From an uncultured Bacilli bacterium (GTDB lineage: Bacteria > Bacillota_I > Bacilli_A > RF39 > UBA660), in NCBI GenBank assembly GCA_934096985.1, contig CAKONC010000005.1, positions 1 through 64,000 on the forward strand: a DNA stretch of 64,000 bases, given 5' to 3'. Below are positions 26,260 to 35,195 of the stretch, piece after piece. A model generated the notes under the pieces. The model made no database searches. It had not been told where the DNA came from and saw only the letters and a list, made by a program, of their open reading frames with translations. Numbering within the stretch: position 1 is the stretch's first letter; the number at the start of each line of letters is the position of its first letter. The position numbers and the translations under genes are program-made.

Positions 26260-26856
26260 TTAATTTTCTTCAGTTTCAGCGTTATCTTTTTCACCAATTA
26301 CTTCTACATTAGAAGCATCAGTTTCACTATTAGCTTCAGCTTCCATTTCTGCAAGTTCAGCATCTCTTTTAGCTCTTTCAGCTTCTTCAGCTTTTGCTTC
26401 AGCAGCTTGTTCAGCAAGTTCAGCATCGTTAACGCCTTTTACTGCAATACCCATGTTTCTTGCAGTACCTTCAATAATCTTCATTGCACTTTCAATATCA
26501 TATGCATTAAGATCAGGTAATTTAGTTTCAGCAATTTTTCTTAAATCCTCTTTAGTAATAGTTGCAACAATTTCGTTTGCTCCTTTACTACTAGCTTTTT
26601 GTAATTTTGCAGCTTTCTTTAGTAAGAATGCAGCTGGTGGAGTTTTAAGAACGAAATCAAATGAACGATCATCATAAATTGATATTTCACAAGGAACAAC
26701 ATCACCCATTTTATCACGAGTTGCATCATTAAACTTTGAACAAAAATCTTGTAAATTAACTCCTGCAGGTCCTAGTACAGTTCCAACTGGTGGAGCTGGT
26801 GTAGCTTTTCCTGCTTCAAGTTGTAATTTAATTTTCTTTACGACTTCTTTTGCCAC
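26260..26856 (-). CDS. rplK: 50S ribosomal protein L11 with an acidic C-terminal extension
   Basis: L11 of the GTPase-associated centre. Residues 1-141 are a normal L11 ([59 protein letters not shown]). Residues 142-198 form an extra Glu/Ala-rich, probably helical tail; ordinary L11 stops near 141. The extension has no stop or frameshift and keeps the same base composition. The start is GTG at 26856, seven nt after AGGAGG; the GTG at 26865 lies within that site. It is followed by rplA. Confidence 0.95.
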   Translation of the reverse strand: MAKEVVKKIKLQLEAGKATPAPPVGTVLGPAGVNLQDFCSKFNDATRDKMGDVVPCEISIYDDRSFDFVLKTPPAAFLLKKAAKLQKASSKGANEIVATITKEDLRKIAETKLPDLNAYDIESAMKIIEGTARNMGIAVKGVNDAELAEQAAEAKAEEAERAKRDAELAEMEAEANSETDASNVEVIGEKDNAETEEN

Positions 26857-26884
26857 GAAAAACACCTCCTATAAAATATTATTT

Positions 26885-26930
26885 CATGTAAGTGGTATGG
26901 GCATCCGCCTTCCCTTCCACTTAAGCAATA
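26885..26930 (-). promoter_or_regulatory. Hairpin in the rplK-rplA leader, candidate L1-binding site
   Basis: On the minus strand, a hairpin bounded by AAGTGG and CCACTT encloses a purine-rich GAAGGGAAGGCGGATGCCC segment, upstream of the rplK ribosome-binding site. L1 represses rplKA in several bacteria by binding such a mimic of its rRNA site. The assignment is by position and shape. Confidence 0.5.
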
Positions 26931-26988
26931 AATTGCTATGTATGATATTACCATATTTTATGGCATTTTACAAGCAAAACATTTTATT

Positions 26989-27016
26989 TTGTATATTATC
27001 GAAAATATATTATAAT
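26989..27016 (+). promoter_or_regulatory. SigA-type promoter of murE, placed for a leaderless message
   Basis: -35 TTGTAT (26989-26994), 16 nt, -10 TATAAT (27011-27016). The ATG begins eight nt after the -10 and no ribosome-binding site is present. Confidence 0.55.
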
Positions 27017-27024
27017 TACTATGT

Positions 27025-28500
27025 ATGAAAAGAAAAAAATATATTATTGAAATTAAAGAAATTTTAGAAAAAAACAATTTAATATCTTCCTCAAAAATAA
27101 ATAATAATATTGAAATTAATTATTTGTCTTTTAATTCTAAAGACATAAAAGATAACACTTTGTTTTTCTGTAAAGGTGATAACTTTACAATAAACTATCT
27201 TACTGAAGCTAAAGAAAAAGGAAGTAATATTTATATTTCAGAAAAAAAATATAATATTAATATGCCTTACATAATTGTTAAAGATATTCAAAAAGCAATG
27301 GCCGTAATTGCAGCTTTCTATTATGAATATGCCTACTCAGATTTAATTTTAGTGGGTATTACTGGCACAAAAGGAAAAACTACTACTTTATATTTAATTA
27401 AAAATATTATTGAAAGTTACACGAAAGAAAAATGCGGTATTATTTCTTCAATAGAGGTTAATACAGGTAAAAAGAGTATCTTATCAAATTTAACAACACC
27501 TGAATCAATAGACTTACATAAATATTTTTACGAAGCAAAAATAAATAACATTAAATACATGGTTATGGAAGTATCTTCACAAAGCGTAAAAAAAGATAGA
27601 ATCTATGGCATTACATTTAATTATGGAATATTTCTAAACATTTCCTTAGATCATATAAGTCCTAAGGAACATCCTAACTACGCAGATTATTTAGAATGTA
27701 AACTTGGTTTTATAAAAAAATGTGAAAATGTTATATGCAATAAAAATACAAATAATTTTAATTACATAAAAAAAGCTGCAAACAATTTATCAACATTCTC
27801 AAAAAGGGGAAATGATTTTGCAGATGCATTAATAGTGCAAAAAGAAATAGTTAATAAAGAACTTGTTTTAACAATTCAATATCGTAATAAGCAAAATAAA
27901 ATTAAAACAAAATTAATTGGTGATTTTAATGTTGAAAACATTTTAGCAGCATATCTTCTAGCAAAATTATTAAAAATTAACACTGAATCGATAAAGAAAG
28001 GGATTTATAAAACTATAGTAAAAGGAAGAATGAACACATATAAAGTTAATAAAAAATACATAATTGTTGATTATGCGCACAATTTTATAAGCTTTAAAAA
28101 CATTTATAAAACCGTCAAAAAATATTACCCCAGGAAAAAAATTGTTACTATATTTGGTTGCCCTGGAAATAAAGCATTTAATAGAAGAAAAGAATTAGCT
28201 GTTTTAGCAAATAAGTATAGTAACTATATCATTTTAACAAGTGATGATCCAAATTATGAAAATGCAAAAAATATATGCTTTGAAATTGCAGCCAACATAA
28301 ATAATACACAATGTGAAATAATAACAAATCGGGAAAAAGCAATAATAAAAGGAATAAATATTTTTAACTCTGCTGTAATATTAGTTTTAGGCAAAGGGAC
28401 TGAAAATTATCAAAAAATAAATAATAAAAAAACTACCTATAAGGGAGATACTGAAATAGTTAAAAATTATATAAAGTTTTTAAAAAAATCAAATAAATGA
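27025..28500 (+). CDS. murE: MurE-type UDP-MurNAc-dipeptide ligase
   Basis: Cytoplasmic Mur ligase adding the third residue to UDP-MurNAc-L-Ala-D-Glu. 491 aa, with the ATP-binding P-loop GTKGKTTT (113-120), TTPESIDLHKYF, MEVSSQSVKKDR and the C-terminal domain with GCPGNKAFNRRKELA. The third-residue pocket reads SDDPNYE near residue 406 rather than the DNPR signature of meso-DAP enzymes, so L-Lys (or another residue) is more likely, which fits the two FemAB ligases in the window. It stops with TGA. No Shine-Dalgarno; a -10 box ends eight nt before the ATG. Confidence 0.88.
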   Translation: MKRKKYIIEIKEILEKNNLISSSKINNNIEINYLSFNSKDIKDNTLFFCKGDNFTINYLTEAKEKGSNIYISEKKYNINMPYIIVKDIQKAMAVIAAFYYEYAYSDLILVGITGTKGKTTTLYLIKNIIESYTKEKCGIISSIEVNTGKKSILSNLTTPESIDLHKYFYEAKINNIKYMVMEVSSQSVKKDRIYGITFNYGIFLNISLDHISPKEHPNYADYLECKLGFIKKCENVICNKNTNNFNYIKKAANNLSTFSKRGNDFADALIVQKEIVNKELVLTIQYRNKQNKIKTKLIGDFNVENILAAYLLAKLLKINTESIKKGIYKTIVKGRMNTYKVNKKYIIVDYAHNFISFKNIYKTVKKYYPRKKIVTIFGCPGNKAFNRRKELAVLANKYSNYIILTSDDPNYENAKNICFEIAANINNTQCEIITNREKAIIKGINIFNSAVILVLGKGTENYQKINNKKTTYKGDTEIVKNYIKFLKKSNK

Positions 28501-28502
28501 TA

Positions 28503-28531
28503 TTGGTAAAAATTACATTTTATGTTATCAT
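28503..28531 (+). promoter_or_regulatory. Candidate promoter of the anchored Ig-like protein gene
   Basis: -35 TTGGTA (28503-28508), 17 nt, -10 TATCAT (28526-28531). A second -10-like TATAAT overlaps at 28531-28536. Confidence 0.45.
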
Positions 28532-28552
28532 ATAATAAGAAGGTAGATGATT

Positions 28553-29641
28553 ATGGGAAAATTTTTTAATAATAGTGTAAAAAGTAGTAAATCTACAATG
28601 ATAAAAGTAGGAATCATCGGCGTATGTGCCATATTAATTATTGTAATATTAATTTCAATTAATAGAAATAAAAATAAGCCTACCCCTAACGTAAAAATGT
28701 ATAGTGAGTTGGAACTTAATGTTAATGATGAAAAGCCTAGCAAATTAGATTTCTTTTCAGCATTTGATAATTATGACGAAAACAAAGTTTCTGTAAATTT
28801 TCCTGATGACTTTGATATGTCAGTTGTTGGTGAATATAATGTAACTGTTACCATTAATAAAAAAGATTACACTTGTAAGGTTAAAGTCGTCGATAATGAG
28901 CCTCCAGCTTTAGAAGTTAAAGACCTAGAAATAGAATATGGTAGTAAATATTATATTGAAGACTTTGTAACTAGTTGCAAAGACAACTCTAATGAGATTT
29001 GTTCAATTGAATACTATAAATTATCTAAAGACCAAGATGGTAAAATTATTGATTATTCATCTTATACAGATCCAGGGAATTATTTAATTAAAATTGTTGC
29101 AAAAGATGTTAATGGAAATTCAACCGACCCAAAGAGCGTATTATTGACTATTAAAGATAAAAATGGTAACAAGAAACCAGATGATGGTGAAGATGGGCCA
29201 ACACCACTACCAAATGTTGAATGTAAATATGGTGATCTAAGCGTTGACACAAAAATTTATACACATCCAGTTGCTGTTATAGTAGGAGATGAACAAAATA
29301 ATTGTGCATTAAACTACAGAGAATTATGGGACGATGAAACTACTCAGCAACCTGCAGTAGATATGTTAAATAAAGATTTAGATAAATTAAAAAATGATTT
29401 TAAAAAGATATTTGAAACAAAATTTCCTGATGGGGCACAAACATATATTTATCAAGATATTAAAGCTGTTTTAAATTCCACTACCGAAGGACTTGTCGGA
29501 TATTCAATATATGTTAAATTATATGCTACTAATGCAAATGAAAAAGTTGACGTAGACATGAACGATCAATTAATTGCCGAATATTATTTGAAATCTGATG
29601 GTTCGAGGGAATACATTCAAAATCCATATAATATAAATTAA
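28553..29641 (+). CDS. Membrane-anchored protein with Ig-like (DUF5011-type) domain
   Basis: About 362 aa. An N-terminal signal anchor (about 16-38) is followed by extracellular beta domains: residues about 50-115, then a DUF5011-like repeat beginning DNEPPALEVKDLEIEYG and ending AKDVNGNSTDPKSVLL. A Pro/Asp linker leads to a C-terminal alpha/beta domain of about 140 residues (from VECKYGDL) that I do not recognise. AAGGT is nine nt from the ATG at 28553 but only three from the upstream ATG at 28547, so 28553 is chosen. It is probably an envelope protein. It ends with its own terminator. Confidence 0.65.
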   Translation: MGKFFNNSVKSSKSTMIKVGIIGVCAILIIVILISINRNKNKPTPNVKMYSELELNVNDEKPSKLDFFSAFDNYDENKVSVNFPDDFDMSVVGEYNVTVTINKKDYTCKVKVVDNEPPALEVKDLEIEYGSKYYIEDFVTSCKDNSNEICSIEYYKLSKDQDGKIIDYSSYTDPGNYLIKIVAKDVNGNSTDPKSVLLTIKDKNGNKKPDDGEDGPTPLPNVECKYGDLSVDTKIYTHPVAVIVGDEQNNCALNYRELWDDETTQQPAVDMLNKDLDKLKNDFKKIFETKFPDGAQTYIYQDIKAVLNSTTEGLVGYSIYVKLYATNANEKVDVDMNDQLIAEYYLKSDGSREYIQNPYNIN

Positions 29642-29661
29642 ACTAGCTTATGCTAGTTTTT
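29641..29661 (+). terminator. Terminator of the anchored Ig-like gene
   Basis: Stem AACTAGC/GCTAGTT (29641-29647 with 29652-29658), loop TTAT, then five T. Confidence 0.7.
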
Positions 29662-29668
29662 GTTTGCA

Positions 29669-29698
29669 AAAAAAATATCACTATCCAAAAGTGATATT
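29669..29698 (-). terminator. Terminator of the thioredoxin-like gene
   Basis: An 8-bp stem AATATCAC/GTGATATT (29674-29681 with 29691-29698), with a T-run on the minus strand. Confidence 0.75.
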
Positions 29699-30248
29699 AT
29701 TTATTTTTCTTTCTTGATAAACAAATAAATGCTACAATTCCGCCAACGACAAGTGCTAACAATCCAACAGTTATTATGCCATCATTTGATTTTTCCTTAT
29801 CTTTTGGTTCAATCATTTCAATTTGTTTCTTAGCTTCTTCAACTAAATCTTTATAATCATCATCATTATATGAATCTTTAATAGCATTAATTATTTTTTC
29901 ATCAAATGATTCATTATATCCTTTAAATGAATAATTATTACCAATTACGATATAAGGTGTACCATCAAATTTATCACCACGTGCTTTTGCAACATAGTTT
30001 AGAATTTCTTCTTTTTCTTTATCTGCATTCCATTTAGCATCAAAAACTTCAATTTCTACAACATTATAATATTTTCCATATTTTTCTTTTAATGATTCTA
30101 AAAATTGTAATGCTTTTTGACAAAAGCCACAACCATTTTTAGTAAATACATAAACATTTACTTTTTCTTTTGTTTCACTTTTAGCAGCATTTACATTTAC
30201 CATAGATAAAGAAAATAGGCACATAACTACAGCTATAAACTTTTTCAT
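29697..30248 (-). CDS. Secreted, membrane-anchored thioredoxin-like protein (CGFC)
   Basis: 183 aa. A signal peptide (1-22, ending VNAA) is followed by a thioredoxin/glutaredoxin fold with active site Cys40-Gly-Phe-Cys43 and a cis-Pro motif GTPYIVIG near residue 97. A charged stalk leads to a C-terminal membrane helix (about 158-177) and a Lys-rich tail. It is an extracytoplasmic thiol oxidoreductase or reductase tethered at both ends. No DsbD/CcdA partner is nearby. It has a SigA promoter (TTGTTA-18-TATAAT) and its own terminator. Confidence 0.8.
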   Translation of the reverse strand: MKKFIAVVMCLFSLSMVNVNAAKSETKEKVNVYVFTKNGCGFCQKALQFLESLKEKYGKYYNVVEIEVFDAKWNADKEKEEILNYVAKARGDKFDGTPYIVIGNNYSFKGYNESFDEKIINAIKDSYNDDDYKDLVEEAKKQIEMIEPKDKEKSNDGIITVGLLALVVGGIVAFICLSRKKNK

Positions 30249-30266
30249 TTTACCTCCTACGAAAAA

Positions 30267-30296
30267 ATTATATCATTATTTACTATCATTTAACAA
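30267..30296 (-). promoter_or_regulatory. SigA-type promoter of the thioredoxin-like gene
   Basis: Minus strand: -35 TTGTTA (30291-30296), 18 nt, -10 TATAAT (30267-30272). It overlaps the end of the TetR gene. Confidence 0.6.
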
Positions 30297-30834
30297 GGTT
30301 TTTATAAATTTTTACTAATCTAATCATTATTTTTTCTGCATCTAATTTAATTTGGTTTGTTGCAATAAGAGTTGCTAATCCATTTGAATACAACCACATA
30401 TGTAAAAATAATTCTTTTGCTTCCTCAAAAGAAAAGCCATGTTTATTAACTAAGTTAATAATTGTGGACTGATTCCATTTTTCATCAAAAACATCTTCAA
30501 TTTTTTTCCATTTTAAATTATCCGATAAAAATAAGCTTGTAAATAAGTTTTTGTAATCATTTGCAAATTCAACATAGGCAATACATAAAGTTAATAGTGC
30601 TTTTTTACTATCAATCTTACTATTAATAAATTCATCATACTGCCTGTTTATTTCAGTTAAAACATCATTTTTAATTTCATCCATGTTATTATAAATTCTA
30701 TATAGTGGTTTAGTACTTATTCCTAATTGTTTAGCAAGACTTCGTGCATTTAAATAATTCCATCCATTAGCATTAACTAACTTAACTGCTCCCTTTACGA
30801 TATTTCCTTTTGTTATCAATAATGCTTTAGCCAT
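30286..30834 (-). CDS. TetR family transcriptional regulator
   Basis: About 182 aa. The N-terminal helix-turn-helix covers about residues 12-52 (IVKGAVKLVNANGWNYLNARSLAKQLGIS, then TKPLYRIYNNMDEI), followed by an all-helical ligand-binding domain. GGGGTGA precedes the ATG at 30834; the GTG at 30843 lies in that site and is rejected. It might control the thioredoxin gene, whose promoter lies in its 3' end, or itself. The ligand is unknown. Confidence 0.82.
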   Translation of the reverse strand: MAKALLITKGNIVKGAVKLVNANGWNYLNARSLAKQLGISTKPLYRIYNNMDEIKNDVLTEINRQYDEFINSKIDSKKALLTLCIAYVEFANDYKNLFTSLFLSDNLKWKKIEDVFDEKWNQSTIINLVNKHGFSFEEAKELFLHMWLYSNGLATLIATNQIKLDAEKIMIRLVKIYKNLVK

Positions 30835-30907
30835 TTTTATCACCCCACTTTATGATAACTTATGTTTTCATTATAACATATTTTACGAAAATATCAAATA
30901 TTATCAT

Positions 30908-30930
30908 TAAAAAAAGAGGATTATCCTCTT
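30908..30930 (-). terminator. Terminator after pheT
   Basis: A 7-bp stem AAGAGGA/TCCTCTT (30914-30920 with 30924-30930), with a T-run on the minus strand. It overlaps the pheT stop codon. Confidence 0.85.
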
Positions 30931-33290
30931 AACTGAGCATTTAATTTTTCAGATACTTCTTCAATTATTTTATTAAAAATATCCATAACTTCCTTTTCTG
31001 TTAAAGTACGTTTATCATCACTAAATAACAATTTAAATGCTATACTTTTTTTGTTTTCAGCAACATTCTCACCAGTGTATAAATCAAAGATGTCGATTTT
31101 CTTTAACAACCGTCCACCCGTTTTCTTAATTTGTTTTTCAACAGTTTCAGCAGAAACACCTTTGTCTACAATAAAGGCAACATCCTTTTCAATTTCAGGA
31201 TATTTATTTGCTTCCTTATATTTAATAGGTTTAATTTCCTTAATTAATTTATTTAATGAAAATTCACAAACATATATTTCGTCTTTATTTATACTTGGAT
31301 GAACTTTACCAATAATACCAATGTTTTCTCTATCAAGTAATATATTTGCACTTATTCCAGGATGTAAATCTTTAGCATCCGTTAATTCAAAAGTATATCT
31401 ATTTTTAAATCCCATGTAATCCAAAATATTTTCTAAAATGCCTTTTACAACATAAAAATCACATTTAATATAATTATGTTGCCAATTATTATATATATAA
31501 TTACCCTTCATTAAAATAGCTACTTTAATATCCTCTGTATAATTTTCATCATATGTTTTACTAATTTCATATAATAAAACATCTTGAACTTTCCTTACTT
31601 TATTATATTCATAAACATTTAAAAGTGATGGAAGAAGAGATGTTCTAACAATACTTTTATCAATGCTCATAGGATTTGGTAATACTACTTGTTTTTTATT
31701 TTCATAATTAAATAATTGTGCCATAGATGGAGAAACCAATGTATAAGTCTTTGCCTCATTTAATCCTAAACTTCTTAGTCTAAATGAAACTAACTTTTTA
31801 TATTTAACATCTCCAATGTATTCACCCTTTTTATATTCCCCAATTGGCAATGAAGATTTTAAATTTTCATAACCATAAAGTCTGCCAATTTCCTCAGCAA
31901 TGTCATTAACATATGGATCAATATCTAATCTACGATTTGGAATAATAACCTCATATTTGCCATCTTTAAAAGTATATTTAAACATTAATCTATCTAATTC
32001 TTTAGCCATATCCTCAGTACTAATTTTAATTCCAAGCATTTTATTAACTTCTTCTGGGATAAATATAACTTTTTTTTCTTTTTTCTCTAAAGTATCATGT
32101 TTAACTATTCCACTTAATATTTTTGCATCTGCATATTTTTCAAGCAAATGACATGCCCTATTTATAGCATCCATTGTATACTCATAATTAAGTCCTTTAC
32201 CATATCTTATAGATGCTTCACTTCTTAAATCTAGTCTTGCAGCAGTGTTTCTAATTGAAACAGAATCAAATATAGCACTTTCAATTAATATATTCTTTGT
32301 ATTATCATCAACGTCAGTATTTTCTCCACCCATAACACCCGCAATACAAACTGGCTTATCACCATCAGTAATTACAATATCACTTGATTTTAAAATTCTT
32401 TCTTTTCCATCAAGAGTAATAATTTTTTCTTCATCATAAGCATTTCTAACTAAAATATTATCTTTTAATTTATCTTTATCAAAAAAATGAAGTGGCTGAC
32501 CATACTCAAGCATTACATAATTTGAAATATCTACAACATTATTTATTGGCCTCATTCCAGCACTAATTAATCTTTCTTGAATGAATTTTGGTGATGGTCC
32601 AATTTTAACATCTTTTACCATTTTTGCTAAATAATAAGGGCATTTGGTAGTTTCAACTTTTAATTTAAAATGATCTTTAATATCATCTGAGATTTCTTTA
32701 TATTCAAGTGATGGTAGTGTTACTTTTTTGTTAAGAATTGAGGCTATTTCGTAAGCAAATCCTATATGATAATAACAATCATTATTTCTGTGTTTATGAA
32801 CATCTAAATCATATACAGTATCATTACTACTTATTATGTCCAAAGGATCAGTACCTACTACTGCGTCATTTGGTAAGACATAAATTCCTTTTTCATAATT
32901 TTCTGGAGTTTTTTCTTCTAAGCCAAGCTCAGATAGCGCGCAAAGCATACCATTTGATTCAACTCCCCTTATTGTTGATTTCTTTATTTCAAAATTGCCT
33001 GGTAAAACTGCTCCCTCTAAAGCAACTATAACTTTTATATCTTTTTTCACATTTGGAGCACCACAAACTATTTGTAGAATTTTTGAACCAGTATTTACCT
33101 TACACACATGTAAGTGATCTGAATCTGGATGCATTTGACAATCTTCAACATAGCCAACACATAAATTATCTATATGATTTGTAATTACTTTTTCAACATT
33201 AATTCCTGCTTTTGTAATTTTTACAGCAAGTTGTTTTAAATCTATACCATCTAAATCTATATAATCTTTAACCCAATTTAAACTAATCAT
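30921..33290 (-). CDS. pheT: Phenylalanyl-tRNA synthetase beta subunit
   Basis: 789 aa, normal for the family. An N-terminal tRNA-binding EMAP-like domain (VGYVEDCQMHPDSDHLHVCKV) is followed by B3/B4 editing, B5 and the C-terminal ferredoxin-fold anticodon-binding domain (KYPEIEKDVAFIVD, TGENVAENKKSIAFKLLF). It forms the alpha2-beta2 enzyme with PheS, 17 bp upstream. The start is ATG after AGGAGG. The pair is under T-box control. Confidence 0.97.
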   Translation of the reverse strand: MISLNWVKDYIDLDGIDLKQLAVKITKAGINVEKVITNHIDNLCVGYVEDCQMHPDSDHLHVCKVNTGSKILQIVCGAPNVKKDIKVIVALEGAVLPGNFEIKKSTIRGVESNGMLCALSELGLEEKTPENYEKGIYVLPNDAVVGTDPLDIISSNDTVYDLDVHKHRNNDCYYHIGFAYEIASILNKKVTLPSLEYKEISDDIKDHFKLKVETTKCPYYLAKMVKDVKIGPSPKFIQERLISAGMRPINNVVDISNYVMLEYGQPLHFFDKDKLKDNILVRNAYDEEKIITLDGKERILKSSDIVITDGDKPVCIAGVMGGENTDVDDNTKNILIESAIFDSVSIRNTAARLDLRSEASIRYGKGLNYEYTMDAINRACHLLEKYADAKILSGIVKHDTLEKKEKKVIFIPEEVNKMLGIKISTEDMAKELDRLMFKYTFKDGKYEVIIPNRRLDIDPYVNDIAEEIGRLYGYENLKSSLPIGEYKKGEYIGDVKYKKLVSFRLRSLGLNEAKTYTLVSPSMAQLFNYENKKQVVLPNPMSIDKSIVRTSLLPSLLNVYEYNKVRKVQDVLLYEISKTYDENYTEDIKVAILMKGNYIYNNWQHNYIKCDFYVVKGILENILDYMGFKNRYTFELTDAKDLHPGISANILLDRENIGIIGKVHPSINKDEIYVCEFSLNKLIKEIKPIKYKEANKYPEIEKDVAFIVDKGVSAETVEKQIKKTGGRLLKKIDIFDLYTGENVAENKKSIAFKLLFSDDKRTLTEKEVMDIFNKIIEEVSEKLNAQLRG

Positions 33291-33307
33291 TTTTCCTCCT
33301 ACTATTA

Positions 33308-34333
33308 TTAATCTTCTTTTCTATCGAATACTTTTACTTCTCTTAAGTCAGTCGTATAAAATGTTCTTATGTCATTTATATTATACTTAAGCATTGCAAG
33401 TCTTTCAGCACCAAAGCCAAAAGCAAATCCGGTCCATTTTTTAGGATCATATCCACAATTTGATAACACATTTGGATGAACAATACCGGCACCTGCAACA
33501 GTAATCCATCCAGTATTTTTACACAAATTACAACCTTTACCATGACAAGCAAAACAACTTATATCAGTTTCTACAGAAGGTTCTGTGAATTGATAATAAC
33601 TTGGTCTAAACCTTGTTACACAGTCACTACCAAAAAGTTTTTTTGCAAGTAAATCAAACACTCCCTTAAGGTCAGACAAACTTATATTTTTATCAACAAC
33701 TAAACCCTCAATTTGCATGAATTGATGAGAATGTGTTGCATCATCATCATCACGTCTATATGTTTTACCAGGGCATATCATCCTAATTGGTTTTTCTCCA
33801 TTACCAGCAAGCATTGCTCTTGCTTGCATTGGAGATGTTTGACTCCTTAATAAATATTCTTCATCTTTAATATAAAATGTATCTTGTGCATCTCTTGCTG
33901 GGTGTCCTTTAGGTATATTTAGTAATTCAAAGTTAAATTTATCTTCCTCAATTTCAGGACCATCCATAACATCAAAGCCTAAAGACATAAATAGTTCTTC
34001 CACTAATTCAGTTGTTTTTTCAAGAATATTAGGTGCACCAATTGGAATACTTACTGCTGGCATGCTAATATCTATTTGTTCATTTTTAAGTTTTTCACTC
34101 AAAATTTCCGCATTAATTGACTCAAATTTTTCTTCATACAAAGTATTAAAATGATTTTTTATTTCATTAACCAACATTCCATATTCTTTTTTATTTTCTG
34201 CATCTTTAATCTTTGTTTGAAGTTCAGTAATAACACCTTTTTTTCCTAAATATTTAACTTTTATTTCATTAAGTTCATTTAAAGTTTTTACATTTTTTAT
34301 ATCTTTTTCAATTTCATTTTTAATATTATCCAT
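33308..34333 (-). CDS. pheS: Phenylalanyl-tRNA synthetase alpha subunit
   Basis: 341-aa class II catalytic subunit. Motifs include HPARDAQDTFY, RTSPMQAR-type (SQTSPMQARAM), PGKTYRRDDDDATHSHQFMQIEGL and the motif-3 Arg in GFGAERLAMLKY. A Cys cluster, CFACHGKGCNLCKNTGW, is also present, as in Bacilli PheS. It lies 17 bp upstream of pheT and downstream of a Phe T-box. Confidence 0.97.
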   Translation of the reverse strand: MDNIKNEIEKDIKNVKTLNELNEIKVKYLGKKGVITELQTKIKDAENKKEYGMLVNEIKNHFNTLYEEKFESINAEILSEKLKNEQIDISMPAVSIPIGAPNILEKTTELVEELFMSLGFDVMDGPEIEEDKFNFELLNIPKGHPARDAQDTFYIKDEEYLLRSQTSPMQARAMLAGNGEKPIRMICPGKTYRRDDDDATHSHQFMQIEGLVVDKNISLSDLKGVFDLLAKKLFGSDCVTRFRPSYYQFTEPSVETDISCFACHGKGCNLCKNTGWITVAGAGIVHPNVLSNCGYDPKKWTGFAFGFGAERLAMLKYNINDIRTFYTTDLREVKVFDRKED

Positions 34334-34344
34334 TTCTTATTCTC

Positions 34345-34530
34345 CTTTTTTAAAAAATCCCCCATAAATATAGGGGCGTTTTACCGCTGTACCACCCTAC
34401 TTTATGAAGGATATTCATCTTTATATTTATAACGTAATTACCCGATTATACTCCTTATTTGAAATTCATTTTAATTTTTTTAATGTTTTCACCAATTCCA
34501 TTAATCTCTGTCATTTTTTAAAACTACTTA
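34345..34530 (-). promoter_or_regulatory. T-box riboswitch for tRNA-Phe upstream of pheST
   Basis: On the minus strand the conserved T-box core AGGGTGGTACAGCG lies at 34385-34398. It is followed by a terminator CCCC...GGGG with T-run (34352-34376), which competes with the antiterminator. The specifier codon reads TTC (Phe) at 34461-34463, followed by the usual A. Uncharged tRNA-Phe would favour read-through into pheST. Confidence 0.9.
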
Positions 34531-34547
34531 GAATAATTCAACATATA

Positions 34548-35087
34548 TTAATAATTTGTATTTTTTAATTCCATAAATGATTCTGGATGTTTACAAACTG
34601 GGCATACTTTTAAAGCGTCTTTTCCATAATAAACGTGCCCACAATTTCTGCAAATCCAAATAACTTCTTCATTACGATGAAATACTTTATCTTCATCAAT
34701 ATTAGAAACTAATTTCAAATACCTTTCTTCATGATGTTTTTCTATTTCACCAACCATTTCAAATAGCTTTGCTATGTCTTCAAAACCTTCTTCTCTAGCA
34801 ACTTGTGCAAAGCCTTTATACATTTCTGTCCATTCATAGTTTTCACCATTAGCTGCATCTTTCAAATTTTCTATTGTTGAAGGTATTTCTCCACCATTAA
34901 GTGTTTTAAACCATAATTTTGCATGTTCTTTTTCATTATTAGCAGTTTCCTCAAATATACTAGCAATCTGCTCATAACCTTCTTTTTTTGCTTTACTAGC
35001 ATAAAAAGAATATTTATTTCTGGCTTGACTTTCTCCTGCAAAAGCCGTTAATAAATTACTTTCAGTTTTACTACCTTTTAACTCCAT
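34548..35087 (-). CDS. rbr: Rubrerythrin
   Basis: Peroxide-reducing diiron protein of anaerobes. 179 aa. The ferritin-like four-helix domain has the Glu/His iron ligands ([37 protein letters not shown]), and the C-terminal rubredoxin-like domain has two Cys pairs (CRNCGH, CPVCKH). Linker and order are as in classical rubrerythrin. A Fur/PerR-like palindrome overlaps the -10 of its promoter, suggesting control by metal or peroxide. It is a single gene divergent from the symporter. Confidence 0.95.
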   Translation of the reverse strand: MELKGSKTESNLLTAFAGESQARNKYSFYASKAKKEGYEQIASIFEETANNEKEHAKLWFKTLNGGEIPSTIENLKDAANGENYEWTEMYKGFAQVAREEGFEDIAKLFEMVGEIEKHHEERYLKLVSNIDEDKVFHRNEEVIWICRNCGHVYYGKDALKVCPVCKHPESFMELKNTNY

Positions 35088-35106
35088 TAATTATACTCCT
35101 TTTTCA

Positions 35107-35142
35107 TGATTAATATTATCACAATTCATTAATCATTGTCAA
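35107..35142 (-). promoter_or_regulatory. Rubrerythrin promoter with a Fur/PerR-like operator
   Basis: Minus strand: -35 TTGACA (35137-35142), 18 nt, -10 TAATAT (35113-35118). An imperfect 15-nt palindrome TGATTAATATTATCA (35107-35121) covers the -10 and fits the 7-1-7 pattern of Fur-family boxes with two mismatches. Confidence 0.55.
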
Positions 35143-35195
35143 ACTTGAATGAATAGATTATATAAATATTTAATACTTTTTAATAAAGGAGGATT

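Noticed and set aside
28528..28743. 71-aa minus-strand frame
   Set aside because: Antisense shadow of the Ig-like protein gene, with no start signals.
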